A DNA stretch of 35,721 bases from Actinomycetes bacterium (GCA_023386365.1 JAEWJX010000051.1:1-35721), one strand, 5' to 3'. Positions 1 through 6,794 are shown, counted from the first letter of the stretch. Numbers and translations: made by a program. Notes: generated by a model from the sequence alone, not told the origin.

Positions 1-101
1 CTGCGGCACATCGCAGCGTCACGAACCGGTGTCGTTCCCCGGAAGTTCACCTGACCGGGTTACCCTGAAGCCCTCAGAGATCTTCGGATTCGGGAGGGCA
101 C

Positions 102-203
102 ATGCGATCCGCGCACAGCATCCGCACCATGGATGCGCGCGCGTGGTTCCGCATACAGCTCAGCAGCCGGCCGCACGTGCACTGTCGCGTGCCGGTCGAG
201 TAA
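102..203 (+). CDS. possible small ORF (33 aa) ending on a terminator
   Basis: An ATG follows a GGGAGGG stretch (92-98) by three bases and opens a 33-codon frame rich in Arg, His and Ser. Its TAA stop is the first part of the terminator stem that follows. The position, directly ahead of a hairpin and 110 nt before the HNH gene, would suit a leader peptide. The short SD spacing and the lack of a recognised family keep this tentative. It could equally be non-coding sequence downstream of a gene outside the window. A second ATG at 129 is an alternative start. Confidence 0.22.
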   Translation: MRSAHSIRTMDARAWFRIQLSSRPHVHCRVPVE

Positions 204-234
204 GGCGCTGTCGTTCGCGACGGCGCCTTTTTCT
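202..234 (+). terminator. Rho-independent terminator with UUCG tetraloop
   Basis: A 12-bp stem (202-213 with 218-229, one T-G pair) closes a TTCG tetraloop at 214-217, and T228-T232 follow as a U-tract. It ends either transcription from upstream of the window or, if conditional, the leader of the HNH gene. Confidence 0.85.
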
Positions 235-313
235 GTTCTCGGACCGGGTTCGCGGTTCTCTGAGGAAGTTCGAAGGCCTGCAAGCCGTGCAGGCGCCCTC
301 GAGAGGAGACCCG

Positions 314-814
314 TTGCGCACCACACTCGTTCTCAACGCCGGATATGAGCCCCTGGCGATCGTGTCGTTCAAGAGAGCTCTCGTGCTCGTGCTGTCGGAG
401 AAGGCGGTCGTGATCGCCTGCGATGACGACCACCCGGTGATCGGGACGTCGGGGGAGTGGGATCGCCCGTCGGTGATCCTGCTGAGCCGTTACGTGCGCA
501 TCCCGAGCGGTCGCGCCGTTCCGGTGTCGCGGCGCGGGGTGCTGCGTCGCGATGACTCGCGCTGTGCCTACTGCGGTGGGAGCGCGGCGACGATCGACCA
601 CGTGCAGCCGCGGTCGCGGGGTGGGGCCGACAGCTGGGAGAACCTGGTGGCGTGCTGCTTGCGGTGCAACAACGTGAAGGGCGACCGCACGCCGCAGGAG
701 ATGGGGTGGCAGCTGCGGTTCGCGCCACGCCCTCCGCACGGGACGGCGTGGCTGGTACGGGGAGCGGAGCGCGGACAGCCGCAGTGGCAGGAGTTCTTGG
801 CGCCTGCCGCGTGA
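314..814 (+). CDS. HNH endonuclease family protein
   Basis: A 166-residue protein of the small actinobacterial HNH family, probably a metal-dependent nuclease of unknown biological target. The TTG start is chosen because GAGAGGAG (301-308) precedes it and the family begins with the motif seen here, LVLNAGYEPL. The zinc/HNH core is visible: C84-x2-C87, then D95-H96 in IDHVQPRSRGG, N110 in SWENLV, and C115/C118 in CCLRCNN. An open frame continues upstream to position 29 but crosses the terminator at 202-234 and is not coding-like. Such single HNH genes are common and usually chromosomal in this family. Nothing nearby points to a phage or a restriction system. Confidence 0.85.
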   Translation: MRTTLVLNAGYEPLAIVSFKRALVLVLSEKAVVIACDDDHPVIGTSGEWDRPSVILLSRYVRIPSGRAVPVSRRGVLRRDDSRCAYCGGSAATIDHVQPRSRGGADSWENLVACCLRCNNVKGDRTPQEMGWQLRFAPRPPHGTAWLVRGAERGQPQWQEFLAPAA

Positions 815-896
815 CGATGCGGAATCGGTTGAGGTGAGTGATCCCCAGCCTGGGAAAGCTCTGTGCAACCGACCTGTCTGCCCCGGAAAACGTGGC

Positions 897-935
897 GTTA
901 TCAAGACGTGACATTCTGGGGCATCTCGCGTAACG
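897..935 (+). promoter_or_regulatory. MtrA-box-like hexamers upstream of CHAP gene
   Basis: GTTATC (897), GTGACA (908) and GTAACG (930) resemble the GTNAC half-sites bound by MtrA in Actinobacteria. They start 11 and 22 bp apart, so all lie on the same helix face. MtrA is known to control cell-wall hydrolases. The link here is inference from motif and context. Confidence 0.3.
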
Positions 936-973
936 TCGATCGGGTCGTCTAAACCCGGAGACCTTCTATCAAC

Positions 974-2131
974 GTGACTGACTACGAGACCCTTGCGGCC
1001 TTGGGGTTCACCCCCACCCCCGCGGAGAACTCGGGAACCACCCCGGCATCCCAGCCCGGCCGTCCCGACGTAGTCGCCGCTACTCCGGCAAATGTCGAGC
1101 TTCCGTCGCGTCGATCGCTCCGCGCTTCGGGTGCTGCGCCCGTCGACGTGCCCGCCGCATCCGCGCCCGCTGTGGCCGCGGCCGCAGCGGCTCCCGCCGA
1201 CCAGGTGCAGTACGGGTCGCGTCGCGAGGCCCGTGAGGCGGCCCAGAACGCCGCCGCTCCCGCGGTGCCGCAGGCTCCCGCCGCCGCGAAGGCCGTGACC
1301 GCGCCCGCTGTCGCCGCGCCGTTCGGAACGTTCTCGCCGACCACGTCGATCCCGGCCGTCGACGCATCCGCTCGCGCCGAGGCGACCCCGGTCGCCCCCG
1401 CCCCCGCCGTGCACCGCCACCCGGTGCGCAAGCGCCTCAGCGTGGCCGGCACGATGGTGCTCGTCGGTGGCCTGTTCGCGTCGCTCACCTTGCCCGCGTA
1501 CGCGTCGGCCGACTACAACGACGTCGCGCTCGACGCGGCAGCCAGCGGAGAGACGCAGGCTCTCGCGCTCGACATGGCCGACGTCGACGCGGCCGTCGCC
1601 GCCGACTCCGTCGCACGCGACGGCTACCAGGCCACCAGCGCCGCCGACCTGAAGCGCCTCTACCAGGATGCGGTGCGCCAGCAGAACCTGGCCGCGTACC
1701 TCGCATCCGGGGCCCAGGCGATGGGCGACGACTACCCGTGGGCGTCCGAGCTGGCCGACTACCAGGGCGGCGGGCTCTCACCGCTGAACTACTTCTACCG
1801 CGAGTGCGTCGACTTCGTGGCCTGGCGCCTCAACCGCGACGCCGGCTCCACCCAGGCCCCCTTTAAGTGGGTGTGGTCGACCCTCACCCCCGGCGCCGGC
1901 AGCGCCCGCTCGTGGAAGTCGCAGTGGGAGAAGCACGGCTGGCCCATCAGCAACACCCCCGCACCCGGATGGGTCGCCTGGTTCCCGGGCGCCAACCACG
2001 TCGCTTACGTTTCCGGCATCCTCGACGACGGATCCGTCGCCATCGAGGAATACAACTGGGGCCCCAACATCTACAACCAGCGCGTCATCCAGCCCGGCGA
2101 CGCCATCTACCTCTCGCCGCCGCCCGCCTGA
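974..2131 (+). CDS. membrane-anchored or secreted CHAP-domain peptidoglycan hydrolase
   Basis: A 385-residue protein with an unusual order: an Ala/Pro-rich, probably cytoplasmic N-terminal region (about 1-150), one hydrophobic segment after basic residues KRLS (about 153-178, ending LPAYASA), then a C-terminal CHAP domain. The CHAP catalytic residues are visible: C278 in YRECVDFVAW, H342 in NHVAYV, and an acidic/amide residue in EEYNW. CHAP enzymes cleave peptidoglycan amide or peptide bonds outside the membrane. The late segment could be a signal anchor or a cleaved signal sequence. The start is the GTG at 974; the whole frame has strong GC3. Regulation by MtrA is suggested by the upstream hexamers. 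It converges with the next gene, 10 bp apart. Confidence 0.88.
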   Translation: MTDYETLAALGFTPTPAENSGTTPASQPGRPDVVAATPANVELPSRRSLRASGAAPVDVPAASAPAVAAAAAAPADQVQYGSRREAREAAQNAAAPAVPQAPAAAKAVTAPAVAAPFGTFSPTTSIPAVDASARAEATPVAPAPAVHRHPVRKRLSVAGTMVLVGGLFASLTLPAYASADYNDVALDAAASGETQALALDMADVDAAVAADSVARDGYQATSAADLKRLYQDAVRQQNLAAYLASGAQAMGDDYPWASELADYQGGGLSPLNYFYRECVDFVAWRLNRDAGSTQAPFKWVWSTLTPGAGSARSWKSQWEKHGWPISNTPAPGWVAWFPGANHVAYVSGILDDGSVAIEEYNWGPNIYNQRVIQPGDAIYLSPPPA

Positions 2132-2141
2132 TCCGCGGCGC

Positions 2142-2855
2142 CTACGTCGCGCGGTAGATGCATCCGCCGTCGGCGAGTAGGCCCTCCACGCTGAGCTGCC
2201 AGGTTCCGTCACGCCAGAGAGCCACAACGCAGGTGACGGGCGCCACCGCCCACGCCGCCGCAAGGTCGCCGTTCTCGTAGGCGAGAGCCGAGTCGTACCC
2301 GTCAACACCCTGCTCGGCAAGTGCGGCTGCTGCGCTGTCGACGGTGGCCGGGGTGACATCCGTGGTGGGTAGCGCTGCGGTGATGGTGGGGACGAGATCT
2401 CGGGCGGTGGCGACGGCGTCGTCGCAGGGGGTGTACCGATCGTCGCCGCCGTACACCGTGGGGCGCGAATCGGGTCCGCAGCTCGGGTATTCGGGCTGCA
2501 CGGCCGCGGGAGGCTCATCCGGCAGCATGTCGGCCGTGCCCTTCGCGAGGAGGCCGAGGATGACGACGCCCACCAGCGCGATCGGCAGCGTGATGGCGGC
2601 GAGAACCCGCGCCGGCCGCTTGCCGGCTCCCGCTGCGACGGCCGCGAGCACGATCGCCAACACGTTGGACGCCAAGCCGACCATCAGCCAGGTGTACTGC
2701 TCCTGACGGTCACCGGGCTGGCTCTGGGCTCCGAACCAGGGGACGGATGTGAGGGCGCCGTAGAACGCGAAGAACGGAATCGCGAGTGCGAACAGGAGCA
2801 GGGCGGCGAAACCGACGTACTCGGTCCACGTGGGCGACTTCGCGGATGCGCTCAT
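2142..2855 (-). CDS. hypothetical membrane protein, three TM segments
   Basis: A 237-residue protein I do not recognise. It has hydrophobic segments at about 14-36, 57-76 and 84-104, then a roughly 130-residue extracytoplasmic C-terminal domain. That domain holds four cysteines (SCGPDS, YTPCDDA, VTCVVA, GGCIYR), which could form two disulphides, the last near the C-terminus. The ATG at 2855 has no Shine-Dalgarno site but sits 7 nt after TACGCT, so a leaderless transcript is likely. The gene converges with the CHAP gene. The fold of the C-terminal domain is unknown. Confidence 0.8.
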   Translation of the reverse strand: MSASAKSPTWTEYVGFAALLLFALAIPFFAFYGALTSVPWFGAQSQPGDRQEQYTWLMVGLASNVLAIVLAAVAAGAGKRPARVLAAITLPIALVGVVILGLLAKGTADMLPDEPPAAVQPEYPSCGPDSRPTVYGGDDRYTPCDDAVATARDLVPTITAALPTTDVTPATVDSAAAALAEQGVDGYDSALAYENGDLAAAWAVAPVTCVVALWRDGTWQLSVEGLLADGGCIYRAT

Positions 2856-2868
2856 CGGCGTCAGCGTA
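2856..2868 (-). promoter_or_regulatory. -10 element TACGCT, leaderless start
   Basis: On the minus strand TACGCT (2868-2863) is followed by 7 nt and the ATG at 2855. This matches TANNNT with transcription starting at the start codon. Confidence 0.5.
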
Positions 2869-2930
2869 GCGCGCTACTGATGCATGCTCGGGTATGCCCA
2901 GGCGGGGCCCTCGGTAGACTCGACCGGTCA

Positions 2931-3005
2931 GCCTCTGTAGCTCAATGGAAGAGCAGTTCCGTCCTAAGGAAAGGGTTGGGGGTTCGAGTCCCTCCAGGGG
3001 CACCA
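2931..3005 (+). tRNA. tRNA-Arg(CCU)
   Basis: A cloverleaf can be drawn by hand. The acceptor stem GCCTCTG pairs with CAGGGGC (one T-G), the D arm is GCTC/GAGC, and the anticodon loop GTCCTAA has U33 and anticodon CCU at 2963-2965. The T arm GGGGG/CCCTC encloses TTCGAGT. CCA is encoded (3003-3005). The top pair of the anticodon stem (27-43) is G-A. The 3' end is the integration target of the islet that follows. Confidence 0.95.
2982..3003 (+). repeat. attachment-site core, copy 1 (tRNA 3' end)
   Basis: This 22-bp segment (GTTCGAG...GGGGCAC) covers the T loop to the first C of CCA. It is repeated exactly at 4642-4663, as expected for left and right ends of an element integrated at a tRNA 3' end. 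Confidence 0.8.
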
Positions 3006-3101
3006 AACTTGCCTCACGTCATGGGCTGCGTTGGTGGAGGTCTACGGGGACTGTCTCTCGGACGATTCTGGAGACTTGACTTCAAGTGCCGACAGCTCCG
3101 A

Positions 3102-3473
3102 CTAGCCGCCCTGGGGCCGGAGACGTGCGTAGGCCGCCGCGAAATCCTCACTCACGATACTGCGGTCCAGGAGCAGAGCGACGGGAGGTTGGAAGCTCTT
3201 GAGGTACGCGAGATAGTTCAAGCGACCCAGCGCCGCCACATGTTCGGCCTCCAGCCGACCGTCTCCGAGTAGGACGGACAAGGCTTCTCCGCATTCAGCG
3301 GCATCAATGATCAGGGGAAGCTCAACGGATACGACCTCGTGTGGGACCTCGTCCCACGATCGAGGGCGAGATCCCACTGGCGGGGACACGAAGATGTGGT
3401 CGTCAGAGTTCATGTCGATGAAGTGCCAGCCAGGTCGGTTCAGGTGTGGCTGCAGTGCGGCAACCTCCTCCAC
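3102..3473 (-). CDS. islet hypothetical protein, downstream partner of secreted protein
   Basis: I do not recognise this protein; it has no signal peptide. Read from GTG 3473 it has 123 residues, with the text HFIDMNSDDHIFVSPPVGS near its N-terminus and a C-terminus ending RLRPQGG. Codon third positions are GC-rich from about 3473 onward in this frame and AT-rich before it, which favours GTG 3473. The ATG at 3413 gives 103 residues and an 11-bp overlap with the preceding gene. With the GTG start the overlap is 71 bp. GGAGGAGG lies just inside the GTG start. A +1 frameshift joining it to the upstream secreted protein is also possible. Function unknown. Confidence 0.55.
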   Translation of the reverse strand: MEEVAALQPHLNRPGWHFIDMNSDDHIFVSPPVGSRPRSWDEVPHEVVSVELPLIIDAAECGEALSVLLGDGRLEAEHVAALGRLNYLAYLKSFQPPVALLLDRSIVSEDFAAAYARLRPQGG

Positions 3474-3843
3474 ATCCGCTGCCGCAGTTGATCGTCTTGC
3501 TTCCGACCGTGCCGTCGATCCGAAACGATACGGTGTGCGATCCGGCGAAGACACTAGTGAAGTAGATTGTGTTCGTGGAACCAAGGCCCTGTGAGCCTGT
3601 TGCCACGTTCCCGCCAGACTTCCAAGTCCCATAGTCGAGCCGATATGAAACCGCAAACGTTCGGTTTCGAGGTCCGATGAACACGGCGTTCGCAGCTAGT
3701 CCGTTCGTGCAAGTTGCGTAAACCAGGACCTCGTCACCGATAGCTGCGCTGGCCGTTGTTGTGGATGCTGTGGCGCCCAAGGCACCAGCGACCAACACCA
3801 ACAAGGCCGCCAGCAGCGGACGCGCCTTTCGACCTACACTCAT
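3403..3843 (-). CDS. small secreted protein of the islet, unknown function
   Basis: A 146-residue protein with a clear Sec signal peptide: MSVGRKARP, a hydrophobic core of Leu/Ala/Val, and a likely cleavage after TTTASAA. The mature part (about 35-120) is Ser/Thr/Gly-rich with beta-strand-like periodicity and cysteines in YATCTNG and KTINC, which could form a disulphide. The ATG at 3843 follows GGAGA at a normal distance. After KTINC, codon bias collapses in this frame and rises in the frame of the next gene. The last 25 or so residues (Gly/Cys-rich, then TPEPTW) may therefore be overlap or read-through rather than a conserved domain. I do not recognise the family. Confidence 0.6.
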   Translation of the reverse strand: MSVGRKARPLLAALLVLVAGALGATASTTTASAAIGDEVLVYATCTNGLAANAVFIGPRNRTFAVSYRLDYGTWKSGGNVATGSQGLGSTNTIYFTSVFAGSHTVSFRIDGTVGSKTINCGSGCGGGCRTAATPEPTWLALHRHEL

Positions 3844-4011
3844 GTCGTCTCCCAAGCCGTCCGATCAAGTGAATGATTTTCAGGTGCAACGTAGCCTGAG
3901 TGAGTGCGGCGGGCAAGGCTTTGAATCGAACCATGCGATTTGTGACGTCGTTACCAGAAATACGACGAAGATTCCTTCTTCGCGCGCTGCGGTTCTTGCG
4001 ATAACTCTCGC

Positions 4012-4263
4012 GTGGTCGTCGCGCATGGCGATGAGCTGGCTGCCACACAATTGGACTACGACCGCCGGATTGCGAAACCTTCGACGACTGCGGGGTGGGA
4101 TTACGTCTACTTCCCGTCGGACCTCGCTTCGATTGGCAAAGAGCGCGAAGGGCGGGCGATCGGTGACGCGTACGTGCGTGCAATGGCAGAAGTTGAAGCC
4201 GAATCGCCTCCCCGGAAGGAGCGCCGCCTCTGGCGCAGGCGGAACGACAGCGACGTCTGCTGA
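4012..4263 (+). CDS. hypothetical protein, possibly 5'-truncated remnant
   Basis: The frame from GTG 4012 gives 83 residues, including GWDYVYFPSDLASIGKE and a basic tail ending RRLWRRRN. The reading frame stays open and coding-like upstream to 3946 (RYQKYDEDSFFARCGSC), but this part has no start codon and is closed by TGA at 3943. No ribosome site precedes 4012. This looks like the 3' part of a gene that lost its start on integration or by decay. I do not recognise the family. Confidence 0.4.
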   Translation: MVVAHGDELAATQLDYDRRIAKPSTTAGWDYVYFPSDLASIGKEREGRAIGDAYVRAMAEVEAESPPRKERRLWRRRNDSDVC

Positions 4264-4289
4264 CCTTCTGTGTTGGGGGAAGCGTCCAT

Positions 4290-4304
4290 GTCCCTCCAGG
4301 GGCA
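4290..4304 (+). repeat. attachment-site core, partial internal copy
   Basis: Fifteen bases (GTCCCTCCAGGGGCA) match the acceptor/T-arm end of tRNA-Arg(CCU). It lies between the two full copies and suggests an earlier or tandem insertion. Confidence 0.6.
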
Positions 4305-4449
4305 AGTTCGCTTTCCCCTACCGACGTGGGTTCCCGTCGGGAGATCGAAGCACCGGCTGGAAGCTTTCACCTTCCGTTGCGCGCGGCCACGTTGCCGGTC
4401 GGATCGACGTTGCGCCATTCGTCGGCTTGATGACACCAGAGGAGACATC

Positions 4450-4599
4450 ATGCCGATCTCACGCACCATCGCCGAGCTCGCCGCCGCGCTTGCCAACCTC
4501 CACCCCGACCACCGAGACACGTTTCTCCGGATGGTGGATAGTCAGGACGAAAACGACGGCCTAGAGACGCTTGACGAGAAGTCGAGAGGCACGCCGTAG
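4450..4599 (+). CDS. small hypothetical protein (49 aa)
   Basis: The ATG at 4450 follows GAGGAG (4439-4444) with ideal spacing. The 49-residue product, beginning MPISRTIAELAAALANLHPD, is acidic and probably mostly helical. It lies between the internal and right tRNA-end copies, so it may be cargo of the distal islet segment. The frame is open further upstream to 4270, but that part is Arg-rich and not coding-like. No family recognised. Confidence 0.5.
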   Translation: MPISRTIAELAAALANLHPDHRDTFLRMVDSQDENDGLETLDEKSRGTP

Positions 4600-4641
4600 C
4601 GAGGACCGCGCGCCCGCGGGTCGATCGAGGTGGGAAGAACC

Positions 4642-4663
4642 GTTCGAGTCCCTCCAGGGGCAC
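4642..4663 (+). repeat. attachment-site core, right end of islet
   Basis: An exact 22-bp copy of 2982-3003. It is followed by GTACT rather than the rest of CCA. It ends seven bases before the stop codon of the convergent DEAD-box gene. Confidence 0.8.
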
Positions 4664-4669
4664 GTACTG

Positions 4670-6406
4670 CTACTCGCGCCGACGTGCCCGATCGGCCCCG
4701 CCGCTGTCCGGGCGAATCTCGATCAGCTTGCCGCTGATGCGTGTGGACGCGAGCCGTTCGAGTGTCTCGCGGGGTAGGTCGGCGGGCAGCTCGACGATGG
4801 AGAAGTTGGTGCGGATGTCGATGTGACCGAAGTCGTCGCGACTCAGGCCGCCCTCGTTGGCGAGGGCTCCGACGATCTGACGCGGTTCGACACGGTGTCG
4901 GCGGCCGACCTCGAGGCGGTACGGCGCGAGCCGCGTCGACGAGGAACGGGGGCGGCGTTCACGTTCCGGTCGGTTGGGGCGGTCGTCGCGGAACGATCGT
5001 CCCTCGCGGGGGTTGCGTCGCTCGTCGCGGTCGCGCGTCTGACGCACGAAGCGCGGGTCATCCGGCGAGAGGAGCAACGGGGTGTCTCCCTGGGCGACGA
5101 TGGCGAGAGCGGCCGCGACATCCGATTCGACGACATCGTGGTGTTGCACGTAGTGGGCGATGATGTCGCGAAATTCGCCGAGGCGGGCCTCGTCGGTGAG
5201 GGCCGCCGTGATGGCGTCGTCGAAACGGGTGAGGCGGGTGACGTTGACGTCGTCGACGCTCGGCATCCGCATCTCTTCCATGGGCTGCCGTGTGGCGCGC
5301 TCGATCTGGTCGAGCAGTCGGCGCTCGCGGGGGGTGACGAAGCTGATGGCCGCTCCGCTGCGTCCGGCGCGGCCGGTGCGGCCGATCCGGTGCACGTACG
5401 ACTCGGTGTCGATCGGGATGTCGTAGTTGATGACATGACTGATGCGGTCGACGTCGAGCCCTCGGGCGGCGACATCCGTGGCGACGAGGATGTCGAGCTT
5501 GCCGTTCTTGAGCTGCTCGACGGTGCGCTCACGCTGGGCCTGGGGCACGTCGCCGCTGATCGCGGTGGCCGAGTATCCGCGGGCGCGCAGCTTCTCGGCC
5601 AGCGTCTCGGTCTCGTTCTTGGTGCGGACGAAGACGATCATCCCTTCGAAGTTCTCGACCTCGAGGATGCGCGTGAGGGCGTCGATCTTCTGCGGGTACG
5701 ACACCATCAAGTAGCGCTGCGTGGTGTTGGCCGACGTCGTCGTCTTGCCTTTGATCGTGATCTCTTCGGGCTCGTGAAGGTACGTGCCCGACAGTCGCCG
5801 GATCTGCGCGGGCATCGTCGCCGAGAACAGCGCGATCTGCTTGTCGTCGGGGGTGTCGGCGAGAATCGTCTCGACATCCTCTGCGAAGCCCATCTTCAGC
5901 ATCTCGTCTGCTTCATCGAGCACGAGGTACTTGAGTTGGGAAAGGTCGAGAGTGCCTTTCTCGAGGTGATCCATGATGCGGCCGGGGGTGCCGACGACGA
6001 TGTGCACCCCGCGGCGCAGGGCGCTCAACTGTGTGCCGTAGCCCTGACCGCCGTACACGGGAAGCACGTGCACGCCCCGGAGGTGCGAGGAGTACCGCTC
6101 GAAAGCTTCACAGACCTGCAGGGCGAGCTCGCGGGTGGGCGCGAGCACCAACGCCTGCGGGGTTTTCTGGCCAAGATCCAGACGGTCGAGAATGGGCAGA
6201 GCGAAGGCGGCCGTCTTTCCGGTTCCCGTCTGCGCCACGCCGAGCACGTCGCGCCCCGCCAGGAGCGACGGAATCGTCGCCGCCTGAATCGCCGAAGGAG
6301 TCTCGTACCCCACCTCGGCGAGTGCCTTGAGTACGGGGGCACCGAGCCCGAGGTCGGTGAAAGTGATGGCCGGCGCCTCGGCCGTGGGGGAATCGGTAGA
6401 CGTCAC
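4670..6406 (-). CDS. deaD: DEAD-box ATP-dependent RNA helicase (DeaD/CsdA-like)
   Basis: A 578-residue RNA helicase that unwinds structured RNA in ribosome assembly, decay or cold adaptation. Motifs run in order: Q motif (ITFTDLGL...ETPSAIQ, about 14-41), Walker A AQTGTGKT with K64, PTRELA, TPGR, DEAD in LVLDEADEML, SAT, ARGLDV and HRIGRTGRAG. A DbpA-type RNA-binding domain closes the protein (about 490-570). A basic Arg/Asp/Pro-rich linker with DRDERRNPREGR separates core and tail, as in DeaD. The GTG start at 6406 lies 6 nt after TACCGT and has no SD site, which suggests a leaderless mRNA. Its 3' end abuts the islet. Confidence 0.95.
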   Translation of the reverse strand: MTSTDSPTAEAPAITFTDLGLGAPVLKALAEVGYETPSAIQAATIPSLLAGRDVLGVAQTGTGKTAAFALPILDRLDLGQKTPQALVLAPTRELALQVCEAFERYSSHLRGVHVLPVYGGQGYGTQLSALRRGVHIVVGTPGRIMDHLEKGTLDLSQLKYLVLDEADEMLKMGFAEDVETILADTPDDKQIALFSATMPAQIRRLSGTYLHEPEEITIKGKTTTSANTTQRYLMVSYPQKIDALTRILEVENFEGMIVFVRTKNETETLAEKLRARGYSATAISGDVPQAQRERTVEQLKNGKLDILVATDVAARGLDVDRISHVINYDIPIDTESYVHRIGRTGRAGRSGAAISFVTPRERRLLDQIERATRQPMEEMRMPSVDDVNVTRLTRFDDAITAALTDEARLGEFRDIIAHYVQHHDVVESDVAAALAIVAQGDTPLLLSPDDPRFVRQTRDRDERRNPREGRSFRDDRPNRPERERRPRSSSTRLAPYRLEVGRRHRVEPRQIVGALANEGGLSRDDFGHIDIRTNFSIVELPADLPRETLERLASTRISGKLIEIRPDSGGADRARRRE

Positions 6407-6418
6407 CCGTCAACGGTA
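6407..6418 (-). promoter_or_regulatory. -10 element TACCGT, leaderless start of deaD
   Basis: TACCGT on the minus strand (6418-6413) ends 6 nt before the GTG at 6406. Confidence 0.45.
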
Positions 6419-6460
6419 GCCCTATAAGGGTTGACCGGTCCCGGGTGGTCTTGGGGACGC

Positions 6461-6485
6461 GTTCGAGTCCCTCCTGGTCGACCAG
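6461..6485 (+). repeat. tRNA 3'-end remnant and 12-bp palindrome
   Basis: Fourteen bases (6461-6474) repeat the T-loop end of tRNA-Arg(CCU). They run into the perfect palindrome CTGGTCGACCAG (6474-6485), which resembles an acceptor end with ACCA. No complete tRNA can be folded from the upstream sequence, so this is probably an attachment-site scar or a decayed tRNA. Confidence 0.4.
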
Positions 6486-6512
6486 ATGAGCTTGAGGCTA
6501 TTTGTCTGCGGG

Positions 6513-6552
6513 CCGTGAGTGCTGCCGCCGAGGAGGGCGACAGCACTCACGG
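6513..6552 (-). terminator. long stem-loop downstream of small membrane genes
   Basis: CCGTGAGTGCTG (6513-6524) pairs perfectly with 6541-6552 around a 16-nt loop that can itself form CGCC/GGCG. It follows the 6587 stop on the minus strand. There is no clear U-tract, so termination is likely but not certain. Confidence 0.55.
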
Positions 6553-6586
6553 TTGTCTGGATGTTGAGGTGGACGGATTCAGGTCG

Positions 6587-6793
6587 CTAGGTGCTTACGA
6601 ACCAAATCCCGACGGCCAACGCGAGCAGTAGGAGCAGGGCGAGCGGCAGACTCGCCACGAACGCAACCCGAGCCTTGCGGCTCCGCGCGGTCTCCTTGGA
6701 GTCGCCTTGACGATGGCGAACTATCGCACCGGTGACCACCAGCCCCATAGTGAAGATGAGAATCGCGAAGGCAAGGGCTACATCTGGGGCCAT
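6587..6793 (-). CDS. small membrane protein, two TM segments
   Basis: A 68-residue protein starting MAPDVALAFAILIFTMG. Two hydrophobic segments (about 5-22 and 45-64) flank a basic loop, RHRQGDSKETARSRKARV, that should face the cytoplasm. The ATG at 6793 lies one base after the stop of the preceding small gene, which suggests translational coupling. The ATG at 6808 is an alternative start. No family recognised. It lies between a tRNA-end remnant and a core lipoprotein gene, so it may be accessory. Confidence 0.55.
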   Translation of the reverse strand: MAPDVALAFAILIFTMGLVVTGAIVRHRQGDSKETARSRKARVAFVASLPLALLLLLALAVGIWFVST

Positions 6794-6794
6794 C

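Larger units (their letters stand above)
3006..4663. mobile_element. small genomic islet at tRNA-Arg(CCU), no integrase
   Basis: The 1,660-bp offset between two exact 22-bp tRNA-end copies defines the islet. A third, 15-bp copy at 4290-4304 suggests two elements in tandem or a partly deleted larger one. The content is short unfamiliar genes with weaker codon bias and lower GC than the flanks. No integrase or transposase is visible, so it would need one in trans. Without it the tRNA 3' end would lie about 7 bp from the 3' end of the DEAD-box gene, a normal convergent layout. Confidence 0.7.

Noticed and set aside
2710..3006. Minus-strand frame with PLEGLEPPTLSLG across the tRNA
   Set aside because: This is the well-known spurious translation of the antisense of a tRNA 3' end. 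Similar fragments (MPLEG...) recur at each tRNA-end copy.
4823..6427. 534-codon open frame opposite deaD
   Set aside because: Antisense shadow of the clear DEAD-box helicase; no motif, low-complexity composition.
6421..6485. Complete tRNA gene at the deaD upstream region
   Set aside because: Only the T-loop/acceptor end is tRNA-like; T-stem pairing fails and no anticodon arm can be drawn.
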